A stretch of DNA of 64,000 nt from an uncultured Robinsoniella sp. (GCA_900539655.1 UQCR01000005.1:62001-126000); one strand, 5' to 3'; counted from the first letter of the stretch, positions 1 through 9,975 are shown. Notes: a model not told the origin generated them from the letters alone. Translations and numbers: made by a program.

Positions 1-1485
1 TAATGTTGCAGCATGCATGATCTTTTCCTGAGAAGCTTCTTCAATTGTAAGCTCTCCAGTCTTACGGCCTTCGCACATGATGATGACTCTGTCACTCATA
101 CGAAGTACTTCCGTAAGTTCTGATGAAATCATGATAATGGATTTTCCATCTTTTACAAGTTCATTCATCAGAGCATAAATCTCACTCTTTGCACCGACGT
201 CAATACCACGGGTAGGTTCGTCGAATATCAGGATGTCACAGTCTCTGGTAAGCCATTTTGCTATAACAACCTTCTGCTGGTTACCGCCAGATAAGTTCTT
301 TACTTTCTGTTCAATCGAAGGTGTTTTTGTCTTTAAAGCTTCTACATATTTCCTGGTAACTTCTTTTTCTTTTTTCTTATCGATGAAAAGACCGTTTGTA
401 AAGTTCTCCAGGGAAGCCATCGTCGTATTTTCAGCTACTGTTTTTTCAACATTTACGCCGAAACGCTTTCTGTCTTCTGACAGGTATCCGATACCCGCAT
501 TTACTGCGTCCTGAGGACTCTTGATCTCAACCTTTTTGCCATTGATATATACTTCACCGCTGTCTTTTTTATCGGCTCCGAACAATGCTCTTGCTGTCTC
601 TGTTCTTCCGGCTCCCATAAGTCCTGAGAAGCCAAGGATTTCTCCTTTGTGAAGATCAAAGCTGACATTTCTGACCATCTTTCCGGCATTTAAGTTTTTA
701 ACACTTAATACAACCGGCGCATTTGGAGGTACATTGCTGTGTTCTTTGGGGTCTTCATAAACAACACGTCCAACCATCATATTGATGATATCATCCTTGG
801 TGGAATCTTTTGTTACGATTGTTCCTACATACTCACCGTCACGCATAACTGTTACTCTGTCAGTAATCCGCTTAATTTCATCCATTCTGTGAGATATGTA
901 GATGATTCCGATATTCTTCTTGCGAAGGTCATCGATGATCTTAAACAAGTCAGTGATTTCAGCATCCGTAAGTGCAGCCGTCGGTTCATCAAATACAATC
1001 ACCTTTGCATCCGTTGAAATAGCCTTTGCAATTTCACACATCTGCTGCCTTCCTACTGTAAGATGTCCCATCGTATCCTTAGGATCAATATCAATATTCA
1101 ATAAATCAAATAATTTTTGTGCTTCGACATTCATCTTTCTGTCATTGATCATTTTACCGTTCATGCTTTCGCGTCCGATAAATATATTTTGAGCAACAGT
1201 CAAATGATTCATCATGTTCAATTCCTGATGCACAATAACGATACCTGCTGTCTGAGCTTCTTTTGGGCTTTTGAACTCTACTTCTTTACCCTCAAATGTA
1301 ATGGTACCTTTGTCCTTAGCATAAATTCCGGTTAATACTTTCATCAAAGTTGATTTACCGGCTCCGTTCTCACCCATAAGTGCATGAACTTCACCTTTTT
1401 TTAATTCCAGATTAACCTCTTTTAAGGCATGGACTCCGGGGAAAGACTTATCAATGCCTTTCATTGTCAGTATTACATCACCCAC
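1..1485 (-). CDS. Sugar ABC transporter ATP-binding protein, RbsA/MglA type (3' end missing)
   Basis: Tandem ATPase that powers import of a monosaccharide such as ribose, galactose or xylose. The first half has Walker A (GENGAGKST), the signature LTVGRQQ and Walker B VIVFDEP. The second half has LSGGNQQK and LIFDEPTRGID, so both nucleotide-binding domains are present. The reading frame is open to base 1, so only the extreme C-terminus is lost. The preferred start is a GTG at 1485, preceded by AAGGTG at a 5-nt spacing. An in-frame ATG at 1500 would add five residues but has no good ribosome site. The gene lies downstream of the sensor cluster at 1825-6214 on the same strand, so that two-component system probably controls it. 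The exact sugar cannot be read from the ATPase. Confidence 0.93.
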   Translation of the reverse strand, partial: MGDVILTMKGIDKSFPGVHALKEVNLELKKGEVHALMGENGAGKSTLMKVLTGIYAKDKGTITFEGKEVEFKSPKEAQTAGIVIVHQELNMMNHLTVAQNIFIGRESMNGKMINDRKMNVEAQKLFDLLNIDIDPKDTMGHLTVGRQQMCEIAKAISTDAKVIVFDEPTAALTDAEITDLFKIIDDLRKKNIGIIYISHRMDEIKRITDRVTVMRDGEYVGTIVTKDSTKDDIINMMVGRVVYEDPKEHSNVPPNAPVVLSVKNLNAGKMVRNVSFDLHKGEILGFSGLMGAGRTETARALFGADKKDSGEVYINGKKVEIKSPQDAVNAGIGYLSEDRKRFGVNVEKTVAENTTMASLENFTNGLFIDKKKEKEVTRKYVEALKTKTPSIEQKVKNLSGGNQQKVVIAKWLTRDCDILIFDEPTRGIDVGAKSEIYALMNELVKDGKSIIMISSELTEVLRMSDRVIIMCEGRKTGELTIEEASQEKIMHAATL

Positions 1486-1736
1486 GTTCTCACCTTCCAT
1501 TTCTTTTTTTTGCAGTTATTAAATAACTTTCCTCTAACTAATGAACATTATATGTCTAAACTATGAATATAACAATAGAATATCTTCTTAGAAAAGGTAA
1601 AAATCTTACTGTATGATAAAATTTTTACTTTTTAGAGACTTTTTGAAAATTTCCGGCGGATGTACGTGATAGTTCCCAGCAGATTTGTACCGGATGAAAG
1701 ACACGCCCCAGGCCGTGTAACTTTAAACATAATACG

Positions 1737-1790
1737 AAACAGGCACGAAACGGAGAAATATATCAGAATTTCCCCATTCCGTGCCTGTTT
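1737..1790 (-). terminator. Hairpin downstream of the sensor-SBP gene
   Basis: Inverted repeat AAACAGGCACGG...CGTGCCTGTTT lies 35-88 bp past the stop of the substrate-binding gene. It ends the two-component cluster before the ABC ATPase gene. The T-tract is poor (GTTTCGTATT), so read-through is possible. The rest of the 1486-1824 gap shows no convincing gene. A 62-codon frame there lies across this hairpin and is rejected. Confidence 0.6.
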
Positions 1791-1824
1791 GATGCCCAAA
1801 AGCGCTGCCTCCTTTATCAAATAA

Positions 1825-2811
1825 TTAGTTAGATTCCCGAAAATGGAACAGCAATTTTTGATTTTCTTCCGTATACATATTATCTTTTGTAATTAATTCC
1901 GATCCGGAATCCACATTTTTCTCTACGACGGTTCCGTGGGCAATTTCCACTGCCTTCTGTACGCCAAGATAGCCCATATTAAAGGGCTTCTGAATAATAA
2001 TGCCCTTAAAGACGCCTTCTTCCAGCAATTGGATTTCTTCTATAGAACTGTCGAATCCAACCATAGTAATCTTACCTGCAAGACCCAGATCTTTTACTGC
2101 CCGGGCAGCCCCTACCGCCGAATATTCATTTAACCCGGCTATGACATTAATCCCGGGATTTTTCTCCAGCATCTCTTTAGTCACTTCATATGCCTTTTGA
2201 TAATTGGAATTGCAAAAAACTGTATCTACAATATTTTTTTCATATTCTCCCAGTCCGTCCCGCAATCCATGCTCTCGTTCCATGGCAGTGGAAGATCCTT
2301 TTACATGCGCCACAATACCGATGACCGGGTCATTGTCCGGCAGATTATTCTTTATAAAATCTCCCATTTTCTGTCCTGCCTGGAAATTGTCGGTTGCCAC
2401 CAGTGTTAAACCCAGTTCCTGATTGATGGATGAATCCACCAGCACTACCTTAATTCCCATTTCCAGTGTCTGTTTAATTGCATCCGTGATATCTGTAAAA
2501 CTACTGGGCGCAATCATAATAACGTCAGGCCTGTCTTCAGCCGCCTGAAGCAGCAGTTCCCTTTGTCTCACATAGTCGTTCTCTGAATCAGCTCCGGTAA
2601 TAGTCATATTCGCATCGTATTCCTTTGCCGCCACCTGGGCGCCTTCTGTGAGAGATCCCCAGAAATCTGAATCATCCACAATCTTAGGGATAAATACAAT
2701 CTTAACCGGACTGGTCTTCCCCTGCCAGTGTCCAATCAACGCCCAGCCTGTGAACAGCAGCACTGCCCCAACTGCCAGGATGACCAGAATTGATTTTTTA
2801 CTCTTCGTCAT
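1825..2811 (-). CDS. Membrane-anchored sugar-binding sensor protein (periplasmic-binding family, LacI/RbsB fold)
   Basis: 328-residue type 1 periplasmic-binding protein (RbsB-like). It has an N-terminal hydrophobic segment at about residues 6-28 with no lipobox, so it is probably held in the membrane. The fold signature runs from VKIVFIPKIVDDSDFW through DVIMIAPSS, VVLVDSS and GKITMVGFDSS. The start at 2811 is chosen because GGAGG lies 9 nt upstream. A longer frame from 2835 lacks this. The gene overlaps the end of the kinase gene by 14 bp, so the two are translationally coupled. Gene order regulator-kinase-binding protein suggests that this protein presents the sugar to the kinase instead of, or as well as, feeding the transporter. 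The ligand is unknown. Confidence 0.88.
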   Translation of the reverse strand: MTKSKKSILVILAVGAVLLFTGWALIGHWQGKTSPVKIVFIPKIVDDSDFWGSLTEGAQVAAKEYDANMTITGADSENDYVRQRELLLQAAEDRPDVIMIAPSSFTDITDAIKQTLEMGIKVVLVDSSINQELGLTLVATDNFQAGQKMGDFIKNNLPDNDPVIGIVAHVKGSSTAMEREHGLRDGLGEYEKNIVDTVFCNSNYQKAYEVTKEMLEKNPGINVIAGLNEYSAVGAARAVKDLGLAGKITMVGFDSSIEEIQLLEEGVFKGIIIQKPFNMGYLGVQKAVEIAHGTVVEKNVDSGSELITKDNMYTEENQKLLFHFRESN

Positions 2812-4606
2812 ACGCAGCTTCCTCCATTTCATCATTTGGTATCGTTACGTATACACTTGTCCCAATCCCCGGCGTGCTCTCATAAACCAGTCCATATCCC
2901 TTGCCGTAATACAGCTGCAGGCGGTTATGGACATTATAGACCCCTACTTTATTGGATACTTCGTCCGGACGCTTGTTCTCCAGAACATGGTCCAGTATCT
3001 CTTTTTCCATACCTACTCCATTATCCCGGATGCAGAGAATAATCTTCTCTTTCGTAATTTCTCCGGTAATATAGATCATGCCTTTTGTCTCTTTGTATTT
3101 GATGCCATGATAGATTGCATTTTCCACAATCGGCTGAACAACCAGCTTTACAATATTCTTTCTCTGGATCCGGTCAGGCACGTCTATTTCAAATTCCAAC
3201 TGATCCCGGTAACGCATTTTTTGAATCGTCAGATATTCTCTGGTATATCCCAGTTCTTTTCCAATTGTAACTATTTCATCCTCATTACTGATACTCTGGC
3301 GCAAAAGCTTTGCCAGAGACGATGTCATCTGGACAACCTCACGGTTTTTCCCGCCTTCTGACATCCATATAATGGAATCCAGCGTATTATACAGAAAATG
3401 CGGATTAATCTGGGACTGCAGAACCTTCAGCTCGCTCTTTCTTTTTTCTTTCTGTTCCCTTACATTTTCCTCCATCAGGTTCTGAATCTTACCAGTCATA
3501 ATATTAAAGGATTTCCCAAGGCTTGCCACTTCATTTTCTCCCTTGCTGACAAATGCGGCATTCTGGAAATTCCCCTGTTCCACTTCTTTCATGGAATCCT
3601 TCAGATCCTTAATGGGCTTCGTAATTTCTTTTGACAACACAACAGCCAGTACCATGGCAAGGGCAAACAGGCCGGAGGCAATCACCAGATAAAATACCTG
3701 CATTTCATCTTTGTTCTTGATCAGTTCCCCTATGTAAGAGACACCGGCGATTGTCCATCCGGTTTCACTGGAGGTACTGACCGTATATAATTTACTTCCG
3801 ATTGCATCATCCGCAATGAAGCTTCCGTTTTTCTGATTCAGAACACGGTCAATGGCCTCAACTTTTAACCCACTGTTCAGAAGCTGCTGCTGGGGATGGT
3901 AAATGATACTGCCGTCTTTGTCCAGGATGAACATATACCCTTTATTTCCCAGGCTGATTTTTTCACATAGGCTCTTAATGGCACTGTAATTTAAATCAAT
4001 AAAAAAGATTCCTTCAATCTTATGGGTAGCCGGATTGATCAACCCCTTACTCAGTGTAACTACCCACTGATATTTATCCTTAAATGCATTTTGTACATGG
4101 GAGCCGGACACCACCGCAGCACCGTTTGCCTTCATGGTATTGATATACCAGGGCTTATCCCTGATATCTCCGTTAGGGTTCAGATCAGCAATCCCCCGGT
4201 TTAAAACCATCTTGCCATTATCCGCGATGACCGCAATATTATAGATATCTTCCCTGGTATCCAGAACTGTTTTAAACTGCTCTAGCAGACGTCTCTTCAG
4301 GACTTCACCCTTGCCTTCGTCGCCAAACAGATAATCCACTACATCGGAATGGTCGGTAACCATCTGGGAAATGGATTCCATATAGCTGATATAAGAATCA
4401 ATATTAGAATTAACCTGTTCCACCAGCTGCTTGGTATAGTCCTTGGAGTTGTCCAAAACCGTTTCTTCCGTATAGTTCAAAGAGAAAAGAAGGAATATGA
4501 GCAGTGCAAGAACAACAACCAGGGTAAAGGAAAACAACATCGAATTACGTATACTTTTAAAGTGAAATAGAAACCGCACTGCCTCACCCCTTTTTTTCTT
4601 ATCCAT
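2798..4606 (-). CDS. Sensor histidine kinase, YesM/LytS-type with extracellular Cache domain
   Basis: 602-residue membrane kinase. It has a TM helix at about 20-42, an extracellular Cache-like sensor at about 50-300 (WYINTMKANG, YMFILDKDGSIIYHP), a second TM at about 303-325, then HAMP. The His_kinase domain (PF06580 type) has QINPHFLYNTL holding the phospho-acceptor His, and a HATPase_c domain follows with IVENAIYHG and DNGVGM. The start follows the stop of the response-regulator gene by 3 nt with a GAGG ribosome site. This family phosphorylates AraC-type regulators that control carbohydrate uptake. Its neighbours fit that role. Confidence 0.93.
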   Translation of the reverse strand: MDKKKRGEAVRFLFHFKSIRNSMLFSFTLVVVLALLIFLLFSLNYTEETVLDNSKDYTKQLVEQVNSNIDSYISYMESISQMVTDHSDVVDYLFGDEGKGEVLKRRLLEQFKTVLDTREDIYNIAVIADNGKMVLNRGIADLNPNGDIRDKPWYINTMKANGAAVVSGSHVQNAFKDKYQWVVTLSKGLINPATHKIEGIFFIDLNYSAIKSLCEKISLGNKGYMFILDKDGSIIYHPQQQLLNSGLKVEAIDRVLNQKNGSFIADDAIGSKLYTVSTSSETGWTIAGVSYIGELIKNKDEMQVFYLVIASGLFALAMVLAVVLSKEITKPIKDLKDSMKEVEQGNFQNAAFVSKGENEVASLGKSFNIMTGKIQNLMEENVREQKEKRKSELKVLQSQINPHFLYNTLDSIIWMSEGGKNREVVQMTSSLAKLLRQSISNEDEIVTIGKELGYTREYLTIQKMRYRDQLEFEIDVPDRIQRKNIVKLVVQPIVENAIYHGIKYKETKGMIYITGEITKEKIILCIRDNGVGMEKEILDHVLENKRPDEVSNKVGVYNVHNRLQLYYGKGYGLVYESTPGIGTSVYVTIPNDEMEEAAYDEE

Positions 4607-4609
4607 AAA

Positions 4610-6214
4610 TTACCTCATCTTTTTAGCATATTCTGTAGGAGTCATTCCTGTAATTTTTTTAAATGTAATACTGAAGTAATGGGGATCACTGTATCCCACG
4701 TCTTCTGCAATTTCATAGGTTTTCTTTGCCGTATTCTCAATCAGGGATTTTGCCTTTTCAATCCGCTTCTTGGTCAGTGCTTCAATGAAAGTCTCCCCGG
4801 TATAATTTTTGAAAATAGAACTAAAGTAGCTTGTGCTCATCGCCAGATGCAGGCAAACTGAATTCAGGGATATCTTGGAATCCCCATAGTTCTTGTCTAT
4901 GTAATCCAGCGCCTGAAGTGCCTGTTTCTTACAGTAGCTGTCCTTTTGGTCTTTCATACTGTGGGACAGGGTCTTGCCAAACTGAATCAGATCCTCTGCA
5001 ATATCCGTCAGGTGTTCCTTCTCATAGATTGAATTTAACAGTTCTCTTTCTTCTATAAAGATATCACTTTCGCTTAATGTAGACGCATCCAGCTCATTCA
5101 TAATGGACAGCACCATATTCTGAACATAGAATATACTTCTGTTCTTTGTCACATAGGCATCTCTTAGTGACTGTACAAAACCAAGCACATATTTCCTGAT
5201 TTCATGTTCATTGTTGGTTTTAATCGCCAGGACAATCTGATTTGCCCATTTTGAAACATCCACATTCTGGATTTCCTGATTATCCCTTAAATTTTTGGCG
5301 TAAATTACCTGATTGCCACCCAGCAGAAAACGATATTCCATTGCCTTTTTGGTATCATTAAAAGAACTGTAAACCTGGGACAGGGAATTTACTGCCGTTC
5401 CAAGGCCAATGGTACATTCAATTTTTAAGTACTTTAAAATTGCCTCCTGAATTTCCTCGCAGACCCGCAGGGCCATTTCTTCCAACTCACCATTTCCAGA
5501 AAAAATTATGACAGTTTTTTCTTCAAATGCCTGGAAAGTCACCCCGGTACCGTAAGATGCAATAATCTCGGATGCAATATTAAAAATGGCGAAATAAGCC
5601 AGATCTGTCTTTGTATCTGCTTCCTGGCTTAAAAATGGGGAAAGGTCATCCCCTATAACCATCGCTGCCATAAACTGGCTGCCCTTTAGCTGAATCTGAT
5701 AATCCAGAAGCTTGTCCTCTATGGTATCCTCGTTTACATTGCCCTGTAAAAGTCCAATTAAAAAACGCCCGCGCATCAATGGCAGGTTACTGATATAAGC
5801 TCCGCGTATTTTCTTCATATTCTGTTTTTTTAACTGCTCCGCATCCAGGGCTTCTTTTACCTTAAGCAGTGTTTCCGACAGTTCAAAGGCGGTTATCGGC
5901 TTCAGGATGTATTCTACTACCTGATATTTCACTGCCTTTTTTGCATATTCGAATTCATCATAGCCGCTGATAATTACTACTTTCGTATCTTTATACTGTT
6001 CATATACAAATTTTGTAAGTTCCATGCCGTCCACATGAGGCATACAGATATCTGTCAGAAGGAGATCCGGCGGATTCTGGATGATCATGTCCATAGCCTC
6101 TTTTCCATTTTTACAAGCACCGACCAGTTCATAACCCAATTCATTCCACCTTGTATTTTCACTGATTGCCTCTCGAATGAGCGCTTCATCATCAACTAAT
6201 AATACTTTGTACAT
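4610..6214 (-). CDS. Response regulator with AraC-type DNA-binding domain (YesN-like)
   Basis: 534 residues. The N-terminal receiver has the acidic pair at 8-9, phospho-acceptor Asp55 in LLTDICMP, and a conserved Lys in EYILKPI. A linker region of about 250 residues follows. The C-terminal AraC-type double HTH spans about 430-530, with YFSSIFKNYTGETF and the classic VGYSDPHYFSITFKKITG. It is the first gene of the sensor operon and partner of the kinase 3 bp downstream. It likely activates the sugar ABC operon at the left edge. The length is normal for YesN proteins. Confidence 0.93.
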   Translation of the reverse strand: MYKVLLVDDEALIREAISENTRWNELGYELVGACKNGKEAMDMIIQNPPDLLLTDICMPHVDGMELTKFVYEQYKDTKVVIISGYDEFEYAKKAVKYQVVEYILKPITAFELSETLLKVKEALDAEQLKKQNMKKIRGAYISNLPLMRGRFLIGLLQGNVNEDTIEDKLLDYQIQLKGSQFMAAMVIGDDLSPFLSQEADTKTDLAYFAIFNIASEIIASYGTGVTFQAFEEKTVIIFSGNGELEEMALRVCEEIQEAILKYLKIECTIGLGTAVNSLSQVYSSFNDTKKAMEYRFLLGGNQVIYAKNLRDNQEIQNVDVSKWANQIVLAIKTNNEHEIRKYVLGFVQSLRDAYVTKNRSIFYVQNMVLSIMNELDASTLSESDIFIEERELLNSIYEKEHLTDIAEDLIQFGKTLSHSMKDQKDSYCKKQALQALDYIDKNYGDSKISLNSVCLHLAMSTSYFSSIFKNYTGETFIEALTKKRIEKAKSLIENTAKKTYEIAEDVGYSDPHYFSITFKKITGMTPTEYAKKMR

Positions 6215-6336
6215 TTATGCCTCCCTGAACCTTTATTTTAATTCTCTATTATTCTATCTTATATGATATATAAATACAATAGAATTGTCAATGATGCTGT
6301 GTCAGGCATGGATAACCCTGTAAAAACAGGCAATTT

Positions 6337-7386
6337 CTACTCTTCAATTGCTTCTCCTCTTTTAATTTCCTTGTAAATCTCCACAATTGCCAGCAAAGTC
6401 AACGGTCCCAGTATTACGCCGGCGACACCATAAATGCAGATTCCTGCATATACTGCAACTGCAATTACAATGGGATAAACACCAAGTTTTTTTCCAATCA
6501 TTTTAGGTTCAAGAAATTCCCTGGTTGTATTTGCAACAAAGAATAAAGTTGCATATGCGGCAGCATGTACAAAATCACCCTGGAGGGCACAGACCAGCGC
6601 CCAGGGTATGAGAATGGTTCCGGTTCCAATAAAGGGAAGGGCATCCGATACCCCGATCAGCAGCCCGACCAGCAGGGCATAGGGATAGCGGATCAACCAA
6701 AGCCCGGCAACACAGATCACAGATACGATACTCATTATGATCAGCTGGGCTTTAAAATAGGCGCCTCCAAGCCCCCAGAGCCGGTTTAATACCGTGGCTG
6801 TTCTGCGGTACAGCTCAAACTTTTTTAATTTGTCATGTATTTCATCATAGTCCTTAAGCAACAGCAATACAGATACAAATAAGGCAAAAAACAGCCCGGC
6901 TGCTTTTACAAATCCAAGGAGATACTGGAGGGAATAATTAAACATATCCGGGACAATATAGACCTGGAGACGGTCTGTCATAACTTCTATGTTCTGATAG
7001 ACAAAGTCTTCAATTGCCTCTGCCTGAATCCCAAGGGTCTGCTCCATAGCGGAACAGCAGTTTCCAAGGATCAGACGAAATTCTTTTTCGTAGCTGTCCA
7101 GATTCGATACAATGGCTTTAATCTGAGCAAACAGCTGAACCGTCAGATAATACAGGCCAACAATTAGCAGTATAGAAAAAAAGCCCAGGACAATAGCCGC
7201 CAGCCATTCTTTTTTTAATTTTATCCTTCTCTGCAGCCGTTTCACAAAGGGATTCAGTATTCGTACAATAATATAAGCAATAAAAAAAGGGGCTACAAAT
7301 GGCAGCAGATATTTCATTCCTATGAATACCGCAATTGCAATCCCTATGACAATAAGTACTTCTTTATATTTTTCTGCTTTGCCCAT
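6337..7386 (-). CDS. AI-2E family transporter (PF01594)
   Basis: 349-residue polytopic membrane protein with about eight hydrophobic segments. The C-terminal core typical of the family is present, including a GVSDALPFIGTGTILIPWA segment, EPKMIGKKLGVYPIV, and GVILGPLTLL near the end. Family members include TqsA/YdiK and Na+(Li+)/H+ antiporters, so a role in signal export or ion exchange cannot be decided here. The start at 7386 is preferred: AGGAGG lies 8 nt upstream, and the 21 extra residues of the longer frame are hydrophilic and unlike family N-termini. It appears monocistronic. Confidence 0.9.
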   Translation of the reverse strand: MGKAEKYKEVLIVIGIAIAVFIGMKYLLPFVAPFFIAYIIVRILNPFVKRLQRRIKLKKEWLAAIVLGFFSILLIVGLYYLTVQLFAQIKAIVSNLDSYEKEFRLILGNCCSAMEQTLGIQAEAIEDFVYQNIEVMTDRLQVYIVPDMFNYSLQYLLGFVKAAGLFFALFVSVLLLLKDYDEIHDKLKKFELYRRTATVLNRLWGLGGAYFKAQLIIMSIVSVICVAGLWLIRYPYALLVGLLIGVSDALPFIGTGTILIPWALVCALQGDFVHAAAYATLFFVANTTREFLEPKMIGKKLGVYPIVIAVAVYAGICIYGVAGVILGPLTLLAIVEIYKEIKRGEAIEE

Positions 7387-7552
7387 CCTTTCGCCCTCCT
7401 GTAATGTAAGTTCAGAGCGTGGCTGTATCATTTTCAGATCACACTCCAAAGCAGTATTTTATTTACTGCTGTACTAGGATGTGCAGATTAACTTTCATTA
7501 TTCATTTTTGAAAAACAGACATCTGGTACAACTGGCAATAACCGACATGTCA

Positions 7553-8227
7553 TTATCTGGTGGTAAATATGGAAAACGCATCACCCTTCGGATCACAGGA
7601 AAATACCATCTTCTTTTTTGTTTTTGGATGAATGAAGCTCAATTTACAGGCATATAAACCGATCGTGGTCTTCTGTTTGCTGTCTGCTTTGGGATTGTAT
7701 TTCTTATCCCCGGACAACGGTGTTCCTGCACCAGCCATCTGCACCCGGATCTGATGATGGCGTCCGGTAATCAAATGGATTTCCAGTAAAGACAAATCCT
7801 CCGTTTCATTTAGAACCTCATAATGCAGCTCTGCCCTTTTTGCACCTTTTTGATCTTTTTTCACTATCCTGGAGGTATTGGTTTTTCCGTCCTTGAACAA
7901 ATAATCCACAAGTACACCTGATTTTTCGGGAAGTTTTCCACATACAACCGCCTGATACCGTTTGTCCATCTCTCCATTACCGGTCTGTTTACTCAAGAAC
8001 GCAGCGGCAGATGCTGTTTTTGCAAATACCAGAACACCTCCAACCGGCTGGTCCAGCCTGTGGACAATTCCCAGATAAGGCTCTCCCGCTCCATTGTTTT
8101 GAGTGCTCAGATAATTTTTTATCCTGCTCTCCAGATCCATTGTGCCAATTCCCGCACTTTGTACCGCCACTCCGGAAGGCTTTTCGCATACCAGTATCTG
8201 GTCATCTTCAAAAATAATATTTAACAT
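7553..8227 (-). CDS. RluA-family pseudouridine synthase
   Basis: 224 residues, catalytic domain only, without the N-terminal S4 RNA-binding domain of RluC/RluD. Motif I is GIVHRLDQPVGG with the catalytic Asp at residue 59. Motif LITGRHHQIRVQMA and the C-terminal GLYACKLSFIHP are typical. It isomerises uridine to pseudouridine in rRNA or tRNA; the target cannot be assigned from sequence alone. The gene follows mnmM by 24 bp on the same strand, making a two-gene RNA-modification operon. Confidence 0.92.
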   Translation of the reverse strand: MLNIIFEDDQILVCEKPSGVAVQSAGIGTMDLESRIKNYLSTQNNGAGEPYLGIVHRLDQPVGGVLVFAKTASAAAFLSKQTGNGEMDKRYQAVVCGKLPEKSGVLVDYLFKDGKTNTSRIVKKDQKGAKRAELHYEVLNETEDLSLLEIHLITGRHHQIRVQMAGAGTPLSGDKKYNPKADSKQKTTIGLYACKLSFIHPKTKKKMVFSCDPKGDAFSIFTTR

Positions 8228-8251
8228 ATAGGTTTCCCTCTTTCTCCATTT

Positions 8252-8836
8252 TTATTTCTTAATAATAAATGCCGGTATAGGCGGGTTATTTTTGCGGTTA
8301 AAATATTGATTTACGATCACGATATATCTCTGGTCGTCCAGATCTCTTAAAAACGAAAGAATTACATCCCGCTCCTCAAATCCGCTGTCACCCCCGCTAT
8401 AGATGCATAAACTCATCACACCGCCCTTTTTTAGAAGTTTTAATCCTTCCCTAATCGCCTCCAAACTGGTTCCCGGCTTAGTTGCAAGTGCATGGTCTCC
8501 ACCGGGCAGATAACCAAAGTTGAAGCAGATAGCATCCGCACTTTCTTTCTCTGCGTATTGTCCCATATTTACATGGCTGTCACAAATCAGTTCTGCCCGG
8601 TCTTCCATTTGATTCCTTACAAGCATTTCTCTTGTATGATCCAACGCCTGCTGCTGGATATCAAATCCCAGTACATGACCCTGTTCCTTTGCCAGCCCAC
8701 ACAAAAACAATGTGTCGTGTCCGTTGCCGGTTGTAGCATCTATATAAAATCCATTTTCCGGTACCTGAACACGTAAAAGTTCCTGGCACCACTTTGTTAT
8801 TTGATAAGATTTTATTTTGTTATTACCCAAGCTCAT
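8252..8836 (-). CDS. mnmM: tRNA 5-aminomethyl-2-thiouridine methyltransferase MnmM (YtqB family)
   Basis: 194-residue class I SAM-dependent methyltransferase of the PF06962 family, formerly called rRNA methylase YtqB. The SAM site is DATTGNGHDTLFL, about residues 28-40. The family hallmark NFGYLPGGDH is at about residues 107-116. In Gram-positives MnmM performs the last step to mnm5(s2)U at the tRNA wobble position; that role comes from knowledge of the family. It is first in the operon with the pseudouridine synthase gene. Confidence 0.88.
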   Translation of the reverse strand: MSLGNNKIKSYQITKWCQELLRVQVPENGFYIDATTGNGHDTLFLCGLAKEQGHVLGFDIQQQALDHTREMLVRNQMEDRAELICDSHVNMGQYAEKESADAICFNFGYLPGGDHALATKPGTSLEAIREGLKLLKKGGVMSLCIYSGGDSGFEERDVILSFLRDLDDQRYIVIVNQYFNRKNNPPIPAFIIKK

Positions 8837-8982
8837 TTTCTGCCTTCCTACCTATTTTGATTTATCAAAATTTACTGTAATTATTTTACCAGTTGTTTTT
8901 TGCTTAATATAGGAAATAATAACATCGATCATTATTCTTGGCAATAGCTGCGGATAATTACACATAAATCTGATAAAATTAT

Positions 8983-9011
8983 TTGACAAAATTCTGGTAA
9001 TTCAGTATGAT
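8983..9011 (+). promoter_or_regulatory. Sigma-A promoter of the Ca/Na antiporter gene
   Basis: TTGACA (8983-8988), a 17-bp spacer and TATGAT (9006-9011) match the vegetative consensus. The 5' leader would be only about 20 nt before the strong AAGGAGG of the gene. Confidence 0.8.
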
Positions 9012-9039
9012 GACAACAGGTCATTTAAGGAGGAAAAAA

Positions 9040-9975
9040 ATGTTAACTTACGTTCTGCTATTGATAGGATTTGTACTGCTTATTAAAGGTGCCGACTACT
9101 TTGTAGAAGGCAGTTCCAATATTGCAAGGCTTCTCCGTATTCCCAGCGTCATCATCGGTCTTACCGTGGTCGCCTTTGGTACAAGCATGCCGGAAGCTTC
9201 CGTCAGTATCACCGCTGCCATAGAGGCGCAAAACGAACTGGCACTGAGTAATGTAATCGGTTCTAATATTTTCAATCTGCTGGTTGTGGTAGGTGTATGT
9301 GCCGCTATCAAACCAATGGGCATTACACGCTCCGTTTTAAAACGCGAGTTTCCCTTTTCCATTTTGATTACCGTCGTGTTACTTCTACTGTCACTGGATC
9401 GTGAAGTAGGCAAGACGGACGGGTGGATACTGCTTGCTTTCTTCGTGCTTTTCCTGATATTTACCGTAAAAAGTGCATTGAAAAGCCGAAATGAAATTCA
9501 ATTAGATCCTACGGAGGACATCAAGCAGTTATCTCCGCTTATAAGCGGTATCTGCATCATTGGCGGTCTGGCTGCCATCGTCATCGGCGGTGATCTGGTA
9601 GTAAACAGTGCCGTTTCCATAGCGGAATCCTTCGGACTGAGCCAGACTCTGATTGGTCTCACCATCGTAGCCCTTGGAACCTCCCTTCCGGAACTGGTAA
9701 CCTCCATAGTTGCATCCCGAAAAGGAGAAAACGATATTGCACTGGGAAATGTAGTTGGATCAAATATCTTCAATATCCTTCTGGTATTAGGTGCATCGTC
9801 AGCTCTTCATCCTGTTGCAGTCAACCTGTTCTCCATCTATGACATCATTATTCTGATCATAGCCAGTATAGTAGTATTTGCTTTTGCACTCCAGCGCAAA
9901 ATTCTGAGTCGAATGGAAGGATGGATCATGTTACTGGGATATGCCGTATTTATGGGCTTTATTATTTTAAGATAA
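9040..9975 (+). CDS. Calcium/sodium antiporter, CaCA family (YrbG-like)
   Basis: 311 residues with ten or so membrane helices in two inverted homologous halves. The alpha-repeat signatures appear twice: GLTVVAFGTSMPE with NVIGSNIFNLL in the first half, and GLTIVALGTSLPELVTS with NVVGSNIFNILLV in the second. These hold the ion-coordinating acidic residues. It exchanges Ca2+ for Na+ (sometimes K+ or H+) across the cell membrane. The start at 9040 is preferred over an upstream ATG at 9007 because AAGGAGG lies just 6-7 nt before it. Confidence 0.94.
   Translation: MLTYVLLLIGFVLLIKGADYFVEGSSNIARLLRIPSVIIGLTVVAFGTSMPEASVSITAAIEAQNELALSNVIGSNIFNLLVVVGVCAAIKPMGITRSVLKREFPFSILITVVLLLLSLDREVGKTDGWILLAFFVLFLIFTVKSALKSRNEIQLDPTEDIKQLSPLISGICIIGGLAAIVIGGDLVVNSAVSIAESFGLSQTLIGLTIVALGTSLPELVTSIVASRKGENDIALGNVVGSNIFNILLVLGASSALHPVAVNLFSIYDIIILIIASIVVFAFALQRKILSRMEGWIMLLGYAVFMGFIILR

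Noticed and set aside
1632..1820. 62-codon minus-strand frame
   Set aside because: It runs through the terminator hairpin, has no ribosome site, and its composition is not protein-like.
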